64,000 nucleotides of DNA from contig NZ_LROS01000022.1 in assembly GCF_001675165.1 (NCBI RefSeq), positions 248,001-312,000 of the forward strand. Reading direction: 5' to 3'. A program made the translations under genes and the position numbers. Under the pieces are notes generated by a model, which worked only from the letters and a program-made list of their open reading frames with translations, did not search any database and was not told where the DNA came from. Source of the stretch: Clostridium ragsdalei P11. Lineage in GTDB: Bacteria; Bacillota; Clostridia; Clostridiales; Clostridiaceae. Position 1 is the stretch's first letter, and every line of letters starts with the position of its first letter. Shown here in pieces: positions 50,532 through 60,841 of this stretch.

Positions 50532-51221
50532 TTAATCTAAAACTTTTGTTGAATTTATCTTTATTCCTGGTCCCATAGTACTTGATATTACTACAGACTT
50601 CAAATATTGACCTTTAGATGCTGATGGTTTTGCTTTTACTATAGCTTCCATTAATGTATGAAAGTTATCTAATAATTTTTGTGATTCAAAAGATTTCTTT
50701 CCTATTGGAACATGAACTATACTAGTTTTATCTACCCTATATTCAACTTTACCAGCCTTAATCTCCTCTATTGCCTTTGCAACATCAAAAGTAACAGTAC
50801 CAGATTTAGGGTTTGGCATTAATCCCTTAGGTCCAAGCACTCTTCCTAATTTTCCTACAACTCCCATCATATCTGGAGTTGCTACAACAACATCAAAATC
50901 GAACCAATTTTCTTTTTGAATCTTATCAACATATTCTTGTGCGCCTACATAATCTGCTCCTGCTTCCTGAGCTTCTTTAACTTTAGCACCTTTTGCAAAT
51001 ACAAGTACTTTAACTTTTTTTCCTGTTCCATGAGGAAGAACTACAGCTCCTCTAACTTGTTGATCTGCATGTCTTGGGTCTACTCCAAGTTTTAATGCTA
51101 ATTCTATTGTTTCATCAAACTTTGCTTTTGATGTTTTTAAGACAAGTTCTATAGCTTCTGATGGTTCATATAATGTACCTTTATCAATAAGCTTAGCACT
51201 TTCTATATACTTTTTTCCCAT
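50532..51221 (-). CDS. rplA: 50S ribosomal protein L1
   Basis: 229 residues: [19 protein letters not shown] and [18 protein letters not shown]. Forms the L1 stalk that moves E-site tRNA. Confidence 0.99.
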   Translation of the reverse strand: MGKKYIESAKLIDKGTLYEPSEAIELVLKTSKAKFDETIELALKLGVDPRHADQQVRGAVVLPHGTGKKVKVLVFAKGAKVKEAQEAGADYVGAQEYVDKIQKENWFDFDVVVATPDMMGVVGKLGRVLGPKGLMPNPKSGTVTFDVAKAIEEIKAGKVEYRVDKTSIVHVPIGKKSFESQKLLDNFHTLMEAIVKAKPSASKGQYLKSVVISSTMGPGIKINSTKVLD

Positions 51222-51277
51222 GTCGAAATCCTCCCTTGTGGTTTTAACGGTTTATACCTCCCACTTATTTTGGTTAA

Positions 51278-51703
51278 CTAGTCTTCTACAGTTATTCCCA
51301 TACTTCTTGCAGTTCCTGCTATCATCTTCATAGCAGTTTCAACTGATGCAGCATTTAAATCCGGCATTTTTGTTTCAGCAATCTGTCTTACTTGCTCTTT
51401 AGTTACTTTAGCAACTTTAGTTTTATTTGGTACACCAGATCCACTTTCTATTCCTGCTGCTTTTTTTAGTAATACTGCTGCTGGAGGAGTCTTTAGTATA
51501 AAACTAAAAGATCTGTCCTGATATACAGTAATTACTACTGGAATTATAAATCCTGCCTGTTTAGCAGTCTTAGCATTGAATTCCTTACAAAAACCCATAA
51601 TATTTACACCATGCTGTCCAAGTGCTGGTCCAACTGGTGGTGCTGGGCTTGCTTTTCCTGCAGGAAGTTGAAGTTTTATCATTCCTACTACTTTTTTAGC
51701 CAT
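51278..51703 (-). CDS. rplK: 50S ribosomal protein L11
   Basis: 141 residues: [20 protein letters not shown]. Part of the GTPase-associated centre and needed for RelA activation. The ATG at 51703 has GGAGG 8 nt upstream; the 3-codon longer GTG frame starts in it. Confidence 0.98.
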   Translation of the reverse strand: MAKKVVGMIKLQLPAGKASPAPPVGPALGQHGVNIMGFCKEFNAKTAKQAGFIIPVVITVYQDRSFSFILKTPPAAVLLKKAAGIESGSGVPNKTKVAKVTKEQVRQIAETKMPDLNAASVETAMKMIAGTARSMGITVED

Positions 51704-51773
51704 AATATACACCTCCTATATGTGGTTATGTATAAATACATCTCCCACTTACTATAAACCTTTGCTTTATGCA

Positions 51774-52295
51774 TTATTCTATTTTTTCTATTTGATTAAA
51801 ATCAAGTTCAACAGGAGTTTCCCTGCCAAACATGTTAACTAAAGCTTTAATTTTTCTTTTCTCAGTATTTATTTCCTGGATAACAGCTAAGAAGTTCTCT
51901 AACGGTCCCGATTTCACCTTTACATTTTCTCCTACTGATATATCTACATTTATTGGTTTTTCGCTAATTCCCATATCCTTTACTTCTTCATCAGTAAGTG
52001 GAACAGGTTTAGAACCAGGTCCAACAAAGCCTGTAACTCCTCTAGTATTTCTAACTATATACCAAGAATCATCAGTCATTATCATGTGTATTAAAACATA
52101 TCCCGGAAATACTTTTTTTAAGGTTATTTTCTTTTTTCCATCTTTAATCTCAACTTGCTCTTCCATTGGAACCTGAACATCATCTATCCAATCATAAAGG
52201 TTCCTATTTTCTATGGTTTTTTCAAGATTAACTTTAACTTTATTTTCATAACCAGAATATGTATGAACTACATACCACTTAGCTTTATCTGACAT
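51774..52295 (-). CDS. nusG: Transcription termination/antitermination factor NusG
   Basis: 173 residues: NGN domain (KWYVVHTYSGYENKVK, FPGYVLIHM) and a C-terminal KOW domain (VKVKSGPLENFLAVIQEI). Binds the RNA polymerase clamp and links it to S10/ribosome. Between secE and rplK as usual. Confidence 0.98.
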   Translation of the reverse strand: MSDKAKWYVVHTYSGYENKVKVNLEKTIENRNLYDWIDDVQVPMEEQVEIKDGKKKITLKKVFPGYVLIHMIMTDDSWYIVRNTRGVTGFVGPGSKPVPLTDEEVKDMGISEKPINVDISVGENVKVKSGPLENFLAVIQEINTEKRKIKALVNMFGRETPVELDFNQIEKIE

Positions 52296-52336
52296 AACTC
52301 TAGGGACAAAACTATTTCTTAGTCCCTACCTCCTTT

Positions 52337-52567
52337 TTATTTCATAATAATCTTAGCTAAAGAATTAAATCCAAAATCTATAACTCCAACAATCACCACA
52401 TAAATAGCACAAAATACAACAACGGCAATTGTAGCTTTTTTTGTATGTTCTTTAGAGGCCCAAGTTATCCGTTTGAATTCTGATACTAGTCCTTTAAAAA
52501 AATTAAAGAACCCACCTTCAAGTGCTGTCTGCTTATCAACTTTTTTCATATCACCGTTTGCACCCAT
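52337..52567 (-). CDS. secE: Protein translocase subunit SecE
   Basis: 76 residues: the amphipathic FFKGLVSEFKRITWASKEH followed by one membrane helix. Stabilises SecY. Order rpmG-secE-nusG is standard. Confidence 0.97.
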   Translation of the reverse strand: MGANGDMKKVDKQTALEGGFFNFFKGLVSEFKRITWASKEHTKKATIAVVVFCAIYVVIVGVIDFGFNSLAKIIMK

Positions 52568-52610
52568 TTGCTCACATCCTCAAAACAATTTAATATGCGC
52601 CTCTACAATA

Positions 52611-52760
52611 CTATCTAGTTTCTTTATGAACTGTGTGTTTATGACAAAAAGGACAATACTTTTTCATTTCTAATCTATCTGGATCATTTTTCTTGTTTTT
52701 CATTGTATTGTAATTTCTTTGTTTACAATCTGTACACGCTAGTATCACTTTTACTCTCAT
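52611..52760 (-). CDS. rpmG: 50S ribosomal protein L33
   Basis: 49 residues starting [17 protein letters not shown]. Four Cys (9, 12, 36, 39) form the zinc ribbon. AGGAGG precedes the ATG. First gene after its own promoter. Confidence 0.98.
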   Translation of the reverse strand: MRVKVILACTDCKQRNYNTMKNKKNDPDRLEMKKYCPFCHKHTVHKETR

Positions 52761-52837
52761 TACTCTCTAACCTCCTAATATAGCTCACAAACATAATCAA
52801 TTAGAAATTTATCTTGAAAATCATGCACTACTTAACT

Positions 52838-52866
52838 AAATTATCACAACTTAGTTTTTATGTCAA
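52838..52866 (-). promoter_or_regulatory. Sigma-A promoter before rpmG-secE-nusG
   Basis: TTGACA (52861-52866), 17 bp, TAATTT (52838-52843). Confidence 0.75.
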
Positions 52867-52904
52867 TGGCTTAAAAATATAAACAGATACTACCTGATTT
52901 TTTA

Positions 52905-52940
52905 CTTTCAAAAGGACTGGATTTAGAAACCCAGTCCCTA
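52905..52940 (-). terminator. Terminator after tuf2
   Basis: GGACTGG/CCAGTCC stem (52914-52937) followed by TTTTG on the minus strand. Confidence 0.82.
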
Positions 52941-52945
52941 AAATA

Positions 52946-54139
52946 TTACTCAGTTATTGTAGTAACAACACCTGAACCAACTGTTCTTCCGCCTTCTCTT
53001 ATTGCAAATCTTAATCCTTCATGCATTGCTACTGGTGTTATAAGTTCTACGTTCATGTCTATATGATCTCCTGGCATTACCATTTCTACTCCTTCTGGTA
53101 GTGCGATTGATCCTGTTACATCTGTTGTTCTAAAATAAAATTGTGGTCTGTATCCATTGAAGAATGGTGTATGTCTTCCGCCTTCTTCTTTCTTAAGTAC
53201 ATATACCTGACCTACAAATTTCTTATGAGGATGTACTGTTCCTGGTTTTGCTAGTACTTGACCTCTTTCTACTTCTTCTCTCTGTATTCCTCTTAACAGT
53301 ACTCCGATGTTATCTCCTGCCATTGCCTGGTCTAGAAGTTTTCTAAACATCTCTACTCCTGTACATGTTGTCTTCTTCTTCTCTTCCTTTAATCCTACTA
53401 TCTCTAATTCGTCTCCAATTTTTAATACTCCACTTTCTACTCTTCCTGTTGCTACTGTTCCTCTTCCTGTTATTGTGAAGACATCTTCTATTGGCATTAA
53501 GAAGTCCTTATCTGTTGGTCTTTCTGGTGTTGGTATATATTCATCTACTGCGTCCATTAATTCATGTATGCACTTTGTTGTTTCTGGATCATCTGGGTTC
53601 TCTAATACCTTTAACGCACTTCCTACTATTATTGGTACATCGTCTCCTGGGAATCCATACTCACTTAATAATTCTCTTACTTCCATCTCTACTAATTCTA
53701 GTAATTCTGGATCGTCTACCTGGTCTGACTTATTTAAGAATACTACTATATACTGTACTCCTACTCTGCTTGCTAACAATATATGTTCTCTTGTCTGTGG
53801 CATTGGACCATCTGCTGCACTTACTACTAGGATTGCTCCATCCATCTGTGCTGCTCCTGTTATCATGTTCTTTACATAATCTGCATGTCCTGGACAATCT
53901 ACATGAGCATAGTGTCTCTTATCTGTCTCATATTCTACATGCGCTGTATTTATTGTTATTCCTCTTTCTTTTTCTTCTGGTGCTTTATCTATTTCATCAT
54001 ACTTTGTTGCTGCTGCTTTTCCCTCTTTTGACAATACCATTGTTATTGCTGCTGTTAATGTTGTCTTACCATGGTCTACGTGTCCTATTGTTCCTATGTT
54101 TACATGTGGTTTTGTTCTTTCATACTTTTCTTTTGACAT
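52946..54139 (-). CDS. tuf2: Elongation factor Tu (copy 2)
   Basis: 397 residues, identical to copy 1. The ATG at 54139 is chosen because it matches copy 1 and AAGGAGG lies just before it; the frame extends 9 codons upstream. It follows the tRNA-Gly and tRNA-Thr genes and is probably processed from the same transcript. Confidence 0.99.
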   Translation of the reverse strand: MSKEKYERTKPHVNIGTIGHVDHGKTTLTAAITMVLSKEGKAAATKYDEIDKAPEEKERGITINTAHVEYETDKRHYAHVDCPGHADYVKNMITGAAQMDGAILVVSAADGPMPQTREHILLASRVGVQYIVVFLNKSDQVDDPELLELVEMEVRELLSEYGFPGDDVPIIVGSALKVLENPDDPETTKCIHELMDAVDEYIPTPERPTDKDFLMPIEDVFTITGRGTVATGRVESGVLKIGDELEIVGLKEEKKKTTCTGVEMFRKLLDQAMAGDNIGVLLRGIQREEVERGQVLAKPGTVHPHKKFVGQVYVLKKEEGGRHTPFFNGYRPQFYFRTTDVTGSIALPEGVEMVMPGDHIDMNVELITPVAMHEGLRFAIREGGRTVGSGVVTTITE

Positions 54140-54221
54140 TACTCTTCCTCCTTGTTGGTTATACACATCTTATTTAAGTAAACTCATCCTGGTGTGTTGT
54201 AAAAACTTTATACATCATTAT

Positions 54222-54297
54222 TGGAGCCCATGACCAGGATTGAACTGGTGACCTCCACCTTACCAAGGTGACGCTCTGCCTACTGAGCTACATGGGC
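54222..54297 (-). tRNA. tRNA-Thr (anticodon GGT)
   Basis: 76 nt with encoded CCA. Acceptor GCCCATG pairs with CATGGGC; anticodon loop TTGGTAA; T arm GTTCAATC. It lies between tRNA-Gly and tuf2. Confidence 0.97.
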
Positions 54298-54306
54298 AAT
54301 TTCTCT

Positions 54307-54381
54307 TGGAGCGGGAAACGGGACTCGAACCCGCGACGGCCAACTTGGGAAGCTGGTGTTCTACCACTGAACTACTCCCGC
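54307..54381 (-). tRNA. tRNA-Gly (anticodon CCC)
   Basis: 75 nt with encoded CCA. Acceptor GCGGGAG pairs with TTCCCGC; anticodon loop TTCCCAA between CCAGC and GTTGG; T arm GGTTCGAGTCC. Confidence 0.95.
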
Positions 54382-54425
54382 CAATAAACTTCAATTAAAT
54401 ATCAAAAGTAACATATCAGTTATTA

Positions 54426-54454
54426 ATTCTAATACAAGTATATTTTTTTGTCAA
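54426..54454 (-). promoter_or_regulatory. Sigma-A promoter of the tRNA-tuf2 unit
   Basis: TTGACA (54449-54454), 17 bp, TAGAAT (54426-54431), right after sigH. Confidence 0.85.
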
Positions 54455-54465
54455 TATACTATTTT

Positions 54466-55107
54466 CTATTTATGAATTAAACATTTTTCCAATTTTCTTT
54501 TAACTCTCTGTAAAGCATTATCTATAGACTTGGCATGTCTATCTAAATCACATGCAATTTCTTGATATGACTTTCCATCGACATAAGACATAAGTACTTC
54601 CATTTCTAAATTTGACAACACTTCCCCTATTTCACTTTGTATATGATTTAGCTCTTCCCTTCCAATTACAAGTTCTTCGGGATCTGCCACCTTAGTTTCA
54701 GACAAAACATCCAATAAAGTTCTATCTGATTCTTCATCATATATAGGCTTATTTAAAGATATATATGTATTTAATGGAATATGCTTCTGTCTAGTAGCAG
54801 TTTTTATAGCAGTTATTATTTGACGGGTCACGCAAAGTTCTGCAAAAGCCTTAAAAGATGATAACTTATCTGGTTTAAAATCCCTTATGGCCTTATATAA
54901 ACCTATCATACCTTCCTGGTAGATATCCTCCTTATCCGCACCGATTAAAAAATATGACTTTGATTTTGACTTAACAAAATTTCCATATTTATTTATCAGG
55001 TACTCCTGAGCACTTACATCCCCTTTTTTTGCCTCAATAACTATTTCTTCATCTAATTTTTCTTCAAAGGGGGAAACTTTCCTAGCATTATAACTCCCAT
55101 TATCCAA
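54466..55107 (-). CDS. sigH: RNA polymerase sporulation sigma factor SigH
   Basis: 213 residues of the sigma-70 family. Region 2 is GADKEDIYQEGMIGLYKAI; region 4 holds LSNLEMEVLMSYVDGKSYQEIA and the HTH DRHAKSIDNALQR. It drives early sporulation genes. I use TTG 55107 (DNGSYNARK) with GGAGGGG upstream; the longer frame lacks a site. A promoter with TTGACT/TATAAT precedes it. Confidence 0.96.
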   Translation of the reverse strand: MDNGSYNARKVSPFEEKLDEEIVIEAKKGDVSAQEYLINKYGNFVKSKSKSYFLIGADKEDIYQEGMIGLYKAIRDFKPDKLSSFKAFAELCVTRQIITAIKTATRQKHIPLNTYISLNKPIYDEESDRTLLDVLSETKVADPEELVIGREELNHIQSEIGEVLSNLEMEVLMSYVDGKSYQEIACDLDRHAKSIDNALQRVKRKLEKCLIHK

Positions 55108-55144
55108 GATATCCCCTCCAACACAATTATAAACCACTGCTACA

Positions 55145-55174
55145 ATTATACATTAAAAGTAAATTTATAGTCAA
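55145..55174 (-). promoter_or_regulatory. Sigma-A promoter of sigH
   Basis: TTGACT (55169-55174), 18 bp, TATAAT (55145-55150), close to the end of yacP. Confidence 0.75.
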
Positions 55175-55180
55175 TACATT

Positions 55181-55693
55181 TTAGTCACTTTTACGAATCT
55201 TTTCAAGCTTTTCCAATATATCCTTTTTTATCCTATCTTCCAAGGTATTTCTTTGTTCGTGATATCTCTTTTCTATTTTACTTTTTATATGGTTCTCTAC
55301 ATTATTAACTTCATGATAAAATTCAATAGAGGACATCCTAACAGCACCTCTCTGAAATGTTACTTGCTGTTCTAGCGAATCAGAAGTTACTACAAATACT
55401 TCATTTTTACGTCCTATATTATTTACAGTTCTTTCTATAAAACTATCTGCCGTCTCATTTTCTTTAGTAAATACTACTACAACATTTTTATTAATTTTTT
55501 CTTTTTTTTCTAAGCTTCCCGATACCATATGGGCATCAAATACTATAAAAACTTTATAGCCCTTATATACGGAGTAATTGCTTAAAGTTTCTATAAGCGA
55601 CTGTCTTGCGGTTTCAAGACTATAATTCTTTATATTATTTAACTTAGGCCAACTATTTATAACATTATATCCATCTACAAAAATATTTCTCAA
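55181..55693 (-). CDS. yacP: NYN-domain ribonuclease (YacP/Rae1 family)
   Basis: 170 residues: FVDGYNVINSWP at the N-terminus and VFDAH, VFTKENETADSFIE hold the acidic PIN/NYN active-site residues. In Bacillus, Rae1 cuts mRNA at the ribosomal A site. Its ATG overlaps the rlmB stop by 3 nt. Confidence 0.93.
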   Translation of the reverse strand: MRNIFVDGYNVINSWPKLNNIKNYSLETARQSLIETLSNYSVYKGYKVFIVFDAHMVSGSLEKKEKINKNVVVVFTKENETADSFIERTVNNIGRKNEVFVVTSDSLEQQVTFQRGAVRMSSIEFYHEVNNVENHIKSKIEKRYHEQRNTLEDRIKKDILEKLEKIRKSD

Positions 55694-56490
55694 CTTCTAC
55701 CACATTTTATTCTTTGCTTTAATATTTCATACATCAATATGCCACCTGCCACAGAAGCATTTAAGGATGATACTCTTCCTACCATAGGTATCTTTACCAG
55801 CACATCACATTTTTCTTTAGTTAGTTTAGCTATTCCTCTTCCTTCACTTCCTATTATTAAAGCCGCAGGCCCCTTAAAATCAACATCAAAGCAATAATTT
55901 TCTCCACTCATATCAGCCCCATATACCCATATACCATCTTTCTTTAATTTTTCTATTGTAGTATTTAAATTTGTAACTTTACATATTTTCATATACTCTG
56001 CTGCTCCTACAGAAGATTTATATACTACAGGCGTAATTCCCACATTTCTTCTTTTAGGTATTATAATTCCATGAGCACCGCATATCTCAGCAGTTCTTAT
56101 TATTGCACCAAAGTTATGGGGATCTTCTATTTCATCTAATACAATTATAAAAGGGGCCTCTTTTTTTTCTTTAGCGTATTCTAATATATCCTCTACTTCA
56201 CAGTATTTATAAGGGGTTATTTGTGCAATTACTCCTTGATGTGCTCCTGTCTGGGAAATTTTATCTAGCTTTTTTCTATCCACCTGTTTTACAACTATAT
56301 GCTTTTCTTTAGCTTTAGCAAGTATTATATTTATAGAACCTGACATATTTCCCTCTGCAAGAAAAATCTGTTCTATAGTTGTATTACTTGATTTTAAAGC
56401 TTCAATAACTGCATTTCTGCCTTCAATTAAATCCTCTCTAAACTCAGTTTTATCTGTCAAGTTCGTTGACTTTTTATATTTATTTTTCAT
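55690..56490 (-). CDS. rlmB: 23S rRNA (guanosine-2'-O-)-methyltransferase RlmB
   Basis: 266 residues of the SPOUT/TrmH family. Motif 1 DPHNFGAIIRTAE, motif 2 IIGSEGRGI, motif 3 SLNASVAGGILMYE (knot region). An N-terminal substrate-binding domain (EGRNAVIEALK) is present. Methylates G2251 or its equivalent. Confidence 0.93.
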   Translation of the reverse strand: MKNKYKKSTNLTDKTEFREDLIEGRNAVIEALKSSNTTIEQIFLAEGNMSGSINIILAKAKEKHIVVKQVDRKKLDKISQTGAHQGVIAQITPYKYCEVEDILEYAKEKKEAPFIIVLDEIEDPHNFGAIIRTAEICGAHGIIIPKRRNVGITPVVYKSSVGAAEYMKICKVTNLNTTIEKLKKDGIWVYGADMSGENYCFDVDFKGPAALIIGSEGRGIAKLTKEKCDVLVKIPMVGRVSSLNASVAGGILMYEILKQRIKCGRS

Positions 56491-56528
56491 AATCCTACCC
56501 TTTATACCTCAATTTCTTATTTACTTTT

Positions 56529-56672
56529 TTAGTCTACCTTATATTTCCTTGATATCTCTTGTAACTTTCCACAAGTCATTTTTCCTTCCAAACAAGATTC
56601 ATTTACACAGGAAGGTCCACAGTTCATAAACAAATTAGTCGTATACTCAATTAACTTAACCTCTAATGCCAA
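56529..56672 (-). pseudogene. 47-codon ORF resembling an internally deleted thyX
   Basis: TTG start with AAAGGGG 8 nt upstream, immediately after the mrnC stop. The first ~11 residues (ALEVKLIEYT) resemble the N-terminus of flavin-dependent thymidylate synthase ThyX. The rest (NCGPSCVNESC, LEGKMTCGKLQEI) resembles the Cys-containing tail I recall for some clostridial ThyX proteins. The ~180 residues between, with the FAD and dUMP sites, are absent. In many clostridia thyX lies here between mrnC and rlmB. The frame is open throughout, so it could be translated; four Cys could bind metal. The alternative is an unrelated small Cys protein. Confidence 0.55.
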
Positions 56673-57098
56673 TTAAAATTCCCCTTTATTCTTCAAGTTT
56701 ATTATAAGCCTAAATAAATAATTTAATCTATCTCGGTTATCTATTAAATATAAAAAACCAATTAATGTTTCAAATCCAGTTGCAAATCTATACTCCTGTA
56801 CATCTGCATTTTTAGGAACTGTCCCTGACTTAGCATTTCGTCCTTTTTTAAAAAAATATATTTCACTATCAGATAACTCTTGTTCCAATTTTTTTATAAC
56901 TTCACTTTGAGAATGGGCCTTTACAAATTTTATAGCTTCCACATGCAAATTATGTACAGACATATTTCTGTGTTCACTGGCTAAATAAGTTCTTACAAAC
57001 ACCTCATATACAGCATCTCCAATAAACGCAAGTGCAAGGGGACTCATCTGTCTTACCTCTGCTTCACTCATTCTTATCTTTAACAAATCATTTTCCAT
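56673..57098 (-). CDS. mrnC: Mini-ribonuclease 3
   Basis: 141 residues, an RNase III catalytic domain without dsRBD: SPLALAFIGDAVYEVFVR contains the active-site acids. It matures 23S rRNA. Usual location after cysS. Confidence 0.95.
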   Translation of the reverse strand: MENDLLKIRMSEAEVRQMSPLALAFIGDAVYEVFVRTYLASEHRNMSVHNLHVEAIKFVKAHSQSEVIKKLEQELSDSEIYFFKKGRNAKSGTVPKNADVQEYRFATGFETLIGFLYLIDNRDRLNYLFRLIINLKNKGEF

Positions 57099-57124
57099 CT
57101 TTATCCCCCGTTAAATTATAATCT

Positions 57125-58522
57125 CTATACTCTTTTCCATCTTACTCCTTCTGGTGTATCTTCTAATACTATTCCCTGTGCCTTCAAGTCATCCCTTATT
57201 TTATCGGAAAGTGCCCAGTTTTTTTCACTTCTAGCTATTTGTCTCTTCTCTATTAAAGCTTCAATTTCTTTTTCAATGCTTCCTCGCTTAGATTGCTGTA
57301 GTATTCCAAGTGGAGCTCCCAGTTCCCTTATTAAATTGAGACAATTCCTAATTACTTCCACAGAGGAATCCTTATTTATGCTTACATTTATATCCTTTAC
57401 CAGGTCAAAAATTACAGATATAGCATCTGCTGTATTAAAGTCATCATCCATCTTTTTAATGTATCTTTGCTTGTATTTATCTAATTTATTTCTATACTCT
57501 TTTTCATTTTCTGAAATTGGTATGTCTTCTTTATTATCTAGAAGATTTTCTAAATTTGTTATTGAATTGTACAATCTATCTAACGCTGATTTTGTAGAAT
57601 CTAAAAGTTCCATACTAAAATTTATTTGAGTTCTATAATGACCTGATAACATAAACATTCTTATTACGTCCGGTTCATATTTTCCCAAAATTTCCCTTAC
57701 AGTAAAAAAGTTATTTAGTGATTTTGACATTTTTTGGTTATTTACATTTACAAAAGCAGAATGCATCCAATACTTCGCAAATGTTTTACCGGTTCTACCT
57801 TCACTTTGAGCTATTTCATTCTCATGATGGGGGAACATTAAATCAGACCCACCTGCATGTATGTCTATAGTTTCTCCTAGTAAATCATGCGCCATACAGG
57901 AGCATTCTATATGCCATCCCGGTCTTCCCATTCCCCAAGGGCTTTCCCATGCAGGTTCACCAGGTTTTTGCCCCTTCCAAACTGCGAAATCCATAGGATC
58001 TTTCTTTCTCTCATCAACATCTATTCTAGCTCCTGCCCTAAGATCATCTATATTTTGTCCAGAAAGTTTTCCATAATTGCTGAATTTCTTTGTACTAAAA
58101 TAGACATCCCCATCTATCTCATAGGCATAGCCTCTATCTATTAAATCTCCTATAAATTCAATAATTTTTGTTATGTATAAAGTAGCTCTAGGATTTACAG
58201 TAGCTCTTTTTATGTGCAAAGCATCTGCATCCTTATAATATTCTTTTATAAACTTATCTCCCAGTTCTTTTACAGTTATATGTTCATCTTGTGCTTTTTT
58301 TATCATCTTATCATCAATATCTGTAAAATTTTGTACAAATCTCACTTTATATCCCTTGTACTCCAGGTATCGTCTAACAGTGTCAAATACAACAAAAGTT
58401 CTGGCATTGCCTATATGAAAAAAATTATATACTGTAGGGCCACATACATACATTTTTACTTCATTGGAATCCAATGGAACAAACTCTTCCTTTTCCCTGG
58501 TCATTGTATTAAAAATTTTCAT
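57125..58522 (-). CDS. cysS: Cysteinyl-tRNA synthetase
   Basis: 465 residues. HIGN motif (FFHIGNAR, near 40), KMSKS (QKMSKSLNN, near 269), zinc ligands in CGPTVYN and [13 protein letters not shown]. Charges tRNA-Cys. Upstream on the minus strand lies structured repeat copy 3; I see no T-box. Confidence 0.98.
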   Translation of the reverse strand: MKIFNTMTREKEEFVPLDSNEVKMYVCGPTVYNFFHIGNARTFVVFDTVRRYLEYKGYKVRFVQNFTDIDDKMIKKAQDEHITVKELGDKFIKEYYKDADALHIKRATVNPRATLYITKIIEFIGDLIDRGYAYEIDGDVYFSTKKFSNYGKLSGQNIDDLRAGARIDVDERKKDPMDFAVWKGQKPGEPAWESPWGMGRPGWHIECSCMAHDLLGETIDIHAGGSDLMFPHHENEIAQSEGRTGKTFAKYWMHSAFVNVNNQKMSKSLNNFFTVREILGKYEPDVIRMFMLSGHYRTQINFSMELLDSTKSALDRLYNSITNLENLLDNKEDIPISENEKEYRNKLDKYKQRYIKKMDDDFNTADAISVIFDLVKDINVSINKDSSVEVIRNCLNLIRELGAPLGILQQSKRGSIEKEIEALIEKRQIARSEKNWALSDKIRDDLKAQGIVLEDTPEGVRWKRV

Positions 58523-58556
58523 GATATTTTGGCCTCCTTGTTTAGTTTCCCTATTT

Positions 58557-58761
58557 ATATCAAGTGATTCTTAGGTTCAGGTGGAGTTTACTTATAAGGA
58601 ATACCCTTTCTCCATCTGAACCTTAGAAGAATTTATCCAGATGCGTAGCAGTGCTTATCCCCCCACTTTGAAGAAAAGCAGATATTCCAAATCTTTGATT
58701 CGGTGATAGTCGCTTTCACTGTGTGCGATGGGGGTGTTAGCAATGGTAGCAATCGGATAAA
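58557..58761. repeat. Structured repeat, copy 3 (long form)
   Basis: Same plan and edges as copy 2: ATATCAAGTGATT, the TTAGGTTCAG...CTGAACCTTAG hairpin, TTATCC...GGATAA closing stem, CCCCC/GGGGG inner stem and terminal GGTAG.AATCGGATAAA. It carries about 33 extra nt near the apex (about 58672-58704) that can fold as a small hairpin. It lies in the 5' region of cysS. Confidence 0.8.
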
Positions 58762-58960
58762 CTAAATTAAAAATATAAATAAAGTTTTTTTACACCAAAT
58801 AAAATTCTTATCCATAGAATCCTTAGAATTTCTCATCTATAATAGATACCTATTGGACAAAATTCTTACTCTAATTTCGATTTAAATTCCCTAAATATTT
58901 TATCACATTATTGTAACTTATTTAAGTGCTATTAATATTTTTATCCCTCTTGCTTTAAAT
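58762..58960. other. AT-rich gap between repeat copy 3 and ispD terminator
   Basis: No gene. A weak promoter-like pair on the minus strand (TTAAAT 58920-58925, 17 bp, TGATAAAAT with extended -10, 58897-58902) could drive cysS with repeat copy 3 in its leader. Confidence 0.4.
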
Positions 58961-59005
58961 AAGGAAAACCTATAAGGATCCATAACATCATGGAAGCTTA
59001 TAGGT
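58960..59005 (-). terminator. Terminator after ispD
   Basis: ACCTATAAG/CTTATAGGT stem (58968-59005) followed by TTTCCTTATTT on the minus strand. Confidence 0.75.
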
Positions 59006-59017
59006 CTTTAACTTACT

Positions 59018-59710
59018 TTAATATTTTTCAACTATACTTTCAGCTATATTCAAATCCTCTGGTGTGGTCACTTTTATGTTTTCATAGTTGCCTTCATACA
59101 AATAAACCTTATTTCCATAATGCTCTACTACCATAGTATCATCAGTAACACACATTTTTTCATTCATTAATTTTTTATGACATCCATAAATTAAATCATA
59201 TTTAAAACACTGCGGAGTTTGAACTGCAAATAAACTTTTTCTCTCTAATGTAGAAGAAGAAAATCCACTTTCTTCCCTAACTTTTAGTGTGTCCTTAGGC
59301 CTAACTCCACAAGCACAAGCCCCATACTTATTAGAATATTTTATTCCATCGTCAATAATTTTACTAGTGACAAAAGGTCTAGCTCCGTCGTGAATTAGAA
59401 CAACACTACAGTTTTCTTTTTCTAAAACTTCTAATCCATTAAATACTGAATCCTGACGTTCTTTTCCCCCAGCAACTAATTTAACTACCTTCTGAAGTCC
59501 ATATTTATCTACTACTTCTCTTTTACAATATTCTATCTCAGTTTCTGCACATACAAGTATAATTCCATCTATAAGAGGATTTATGGAAAATGCCCTTATA
59601 GAATAATATAATATAGGCTTACCCTTAATTTTAATAAATTGCTTATTAATAGTAGTTCCCATTCTTTTTCCCTTACCAGCAGCTACAATAATAGCATAAT
59701 TACCATTCAT
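59018..59710 (-). CDS. ispD: 2-C-methyl-D-erythritol 4-phosphate cytidylyltransferase
   Basis: 230 residues: [12 protein letters not shown]-binding loop, [22 protein letters not shown] and ATRVRPKD-type GVRPKDTLK. It makes CDP-methylerythritol in the MEP isoprenoid pathway. It follows yacL by 3 nt. Confidence 0.96.
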   Translation of the reverse strand: MNGNYAIIVAAGKGKRMGTTINKQFIKIKGKPILYYSIRAFSINPLIDGIILVCAETEIEYCKREVVDKYGLQKVVKLVAGGKERQDSVFNGLEVLEKENCSVVLIHDGARPFVTSKIIDDGIKYSNKYGACACGVRPKDTLKVREESGFSSSTLERKSLFAVQTPQCFKYDLIYGCHKKLMNEKMCVTDDTMVVEHYGNKVYLYEGNYENIKVTTPEDLNIAESIVEKY

Positions 59711-59713
59711 AAG

Positions 59714-60841
59714 TTATAGATCCCCTTTTTGTCTTGCAAATATCATTCTTCCTGCTGCTGTTTGTAATACAGAAGTTACTACCACATCTTTTGTATCTCC
59801 TATATACTTTTTTCCACCTTCTACAACTATCATTGTTCCATCATCTAAATATGCAATACCCTGTCCTGATTCTTTTCCATCCTTAATTATTTGTACATTC
59901 ATTTCTTCTCCTGGAAGTACAACAGGTTTCACCGCATTAGCAAGTTCATTTATATTAAGTACTGGTACTCCCTGGAACTCTGCAACTTTATTTAAATTGT
60001 AGTCATTAGTCACTACTTTTCCATCTAAAACTTGTGATAGTTTTAAAAGCTTGGCATCTACTTCCGGTATGTTTGGAAAATCTTTTTCATATATCTGAAC
60101 GTCAATATTTAACTCTTTCTGTATCTTATTTAATATATCTAATCCTCTTCTTCCCCTAGTTCTCTTCAATCCATCTGAAGAATCAGCTATATGTCTTAAT
60201 TCTGCTAGTACAAAGTTTGGAATTACAAGTGGTCCCTCTATAAATCCAGTTTGGCATATATCAAATATTCTCCCATCTATTATTACAGAAGTATCTAAAA
60301 CCTTAGGATATCCTTTATGTGCATGTTGGTGCTCCCCTTTAGATTTTTTTTCTCTAGTTCCCTGAAGTCTTTTAGTTGCCACACTAGCAGCTATATTAGA
60401 AAACATGGACATTAATTCTTCCCTTTTTCGTATAGCAATATTTGCACCTAATGCAGCCATAAGTATAGCTACTATTACTGCAAGTACAGTCCCCACAACT
60501 GGTATCTTTTCTAACAAATTAAGAAATACTGCTGATATTAAAAGTCCTATTAATGCTCCCAAAACACCTAATAATATTTCTACTGCAGGAAGCTTTTGAA
60601 GGCTCTTTTCGATATAATCCATAGTTTTCATAATAATTGAATTAATCCATGGTGATATTAAAAATAACATGATTCCAAAAAACAAAGTTAATATAGATAA
60701 AAATAAAAATTGTTTAACTGGACTATTTCCTAAATAAAATATTTTAACAAAGTAGTTAGAACTTAACGCACTCTTTCCTAGCAAATATCCTAATATTAAG
60801 CCTATTATTGTAAAAAGTCCTCTCAGTATTTTTTTTAACAA
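59714..60841 (-). CDS. yacL: PIN/TRAM-domain membrane protein YacL
   Basis: About 375 residues. Four membrane segments in the first ~140 residues, then a PIN nuclease domain ([16 protein letters not shown] from about 182; later [13 protein letters not shown]) and a C-terminal TRAM RNA-binding domain ([16 protein letters not shown]). Its RNA substrate is unknown. TTG at 60841 has GAGGTG 6 nt upstream and is the likely start; GTG at 60850 lies inside the SD. Confidence 0.92.
   Translation of the reverse strand: MLKKILRGLFTIIGLILGYLLGKSALSSNYFVKIFYLGNSPVKQFLFLSILTLFFGIMLFLISPWINSIIMKTMDYIEKSLQKLPAVEILLGVLGALIGLLISAVFLNLLEKIPVVGTVLAVIVAILMAALGANIAIRKREELMSMFSNIAASVATKRLQGTREKKSKGEHQHAHKGYPKVLDTSVIIDGRIFDICQTGFIEGPLVIPNFVLAELRHIADSSDGLKRTRGRRGLDILNKIQKELNIDVQIYEKDFPNIPEVDAKLLKLSQVLDGKVVTNDYNLNKVAEFQGVPVLNINELANAVKPVVLPGEEMNVQIIKDGKESGQGIAYLDDGTMIVVEGGKKYIGDTKDVVVTSVLQTAAGRMIFARQKGDL

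Noticed and set aside
58523-58960. T-box leader for cysS
   Set aside because: No T-box sequence (AGGGTGGNACCGCG) or antiterminator on the minus strand; the region holds repeat copy 3 instead.
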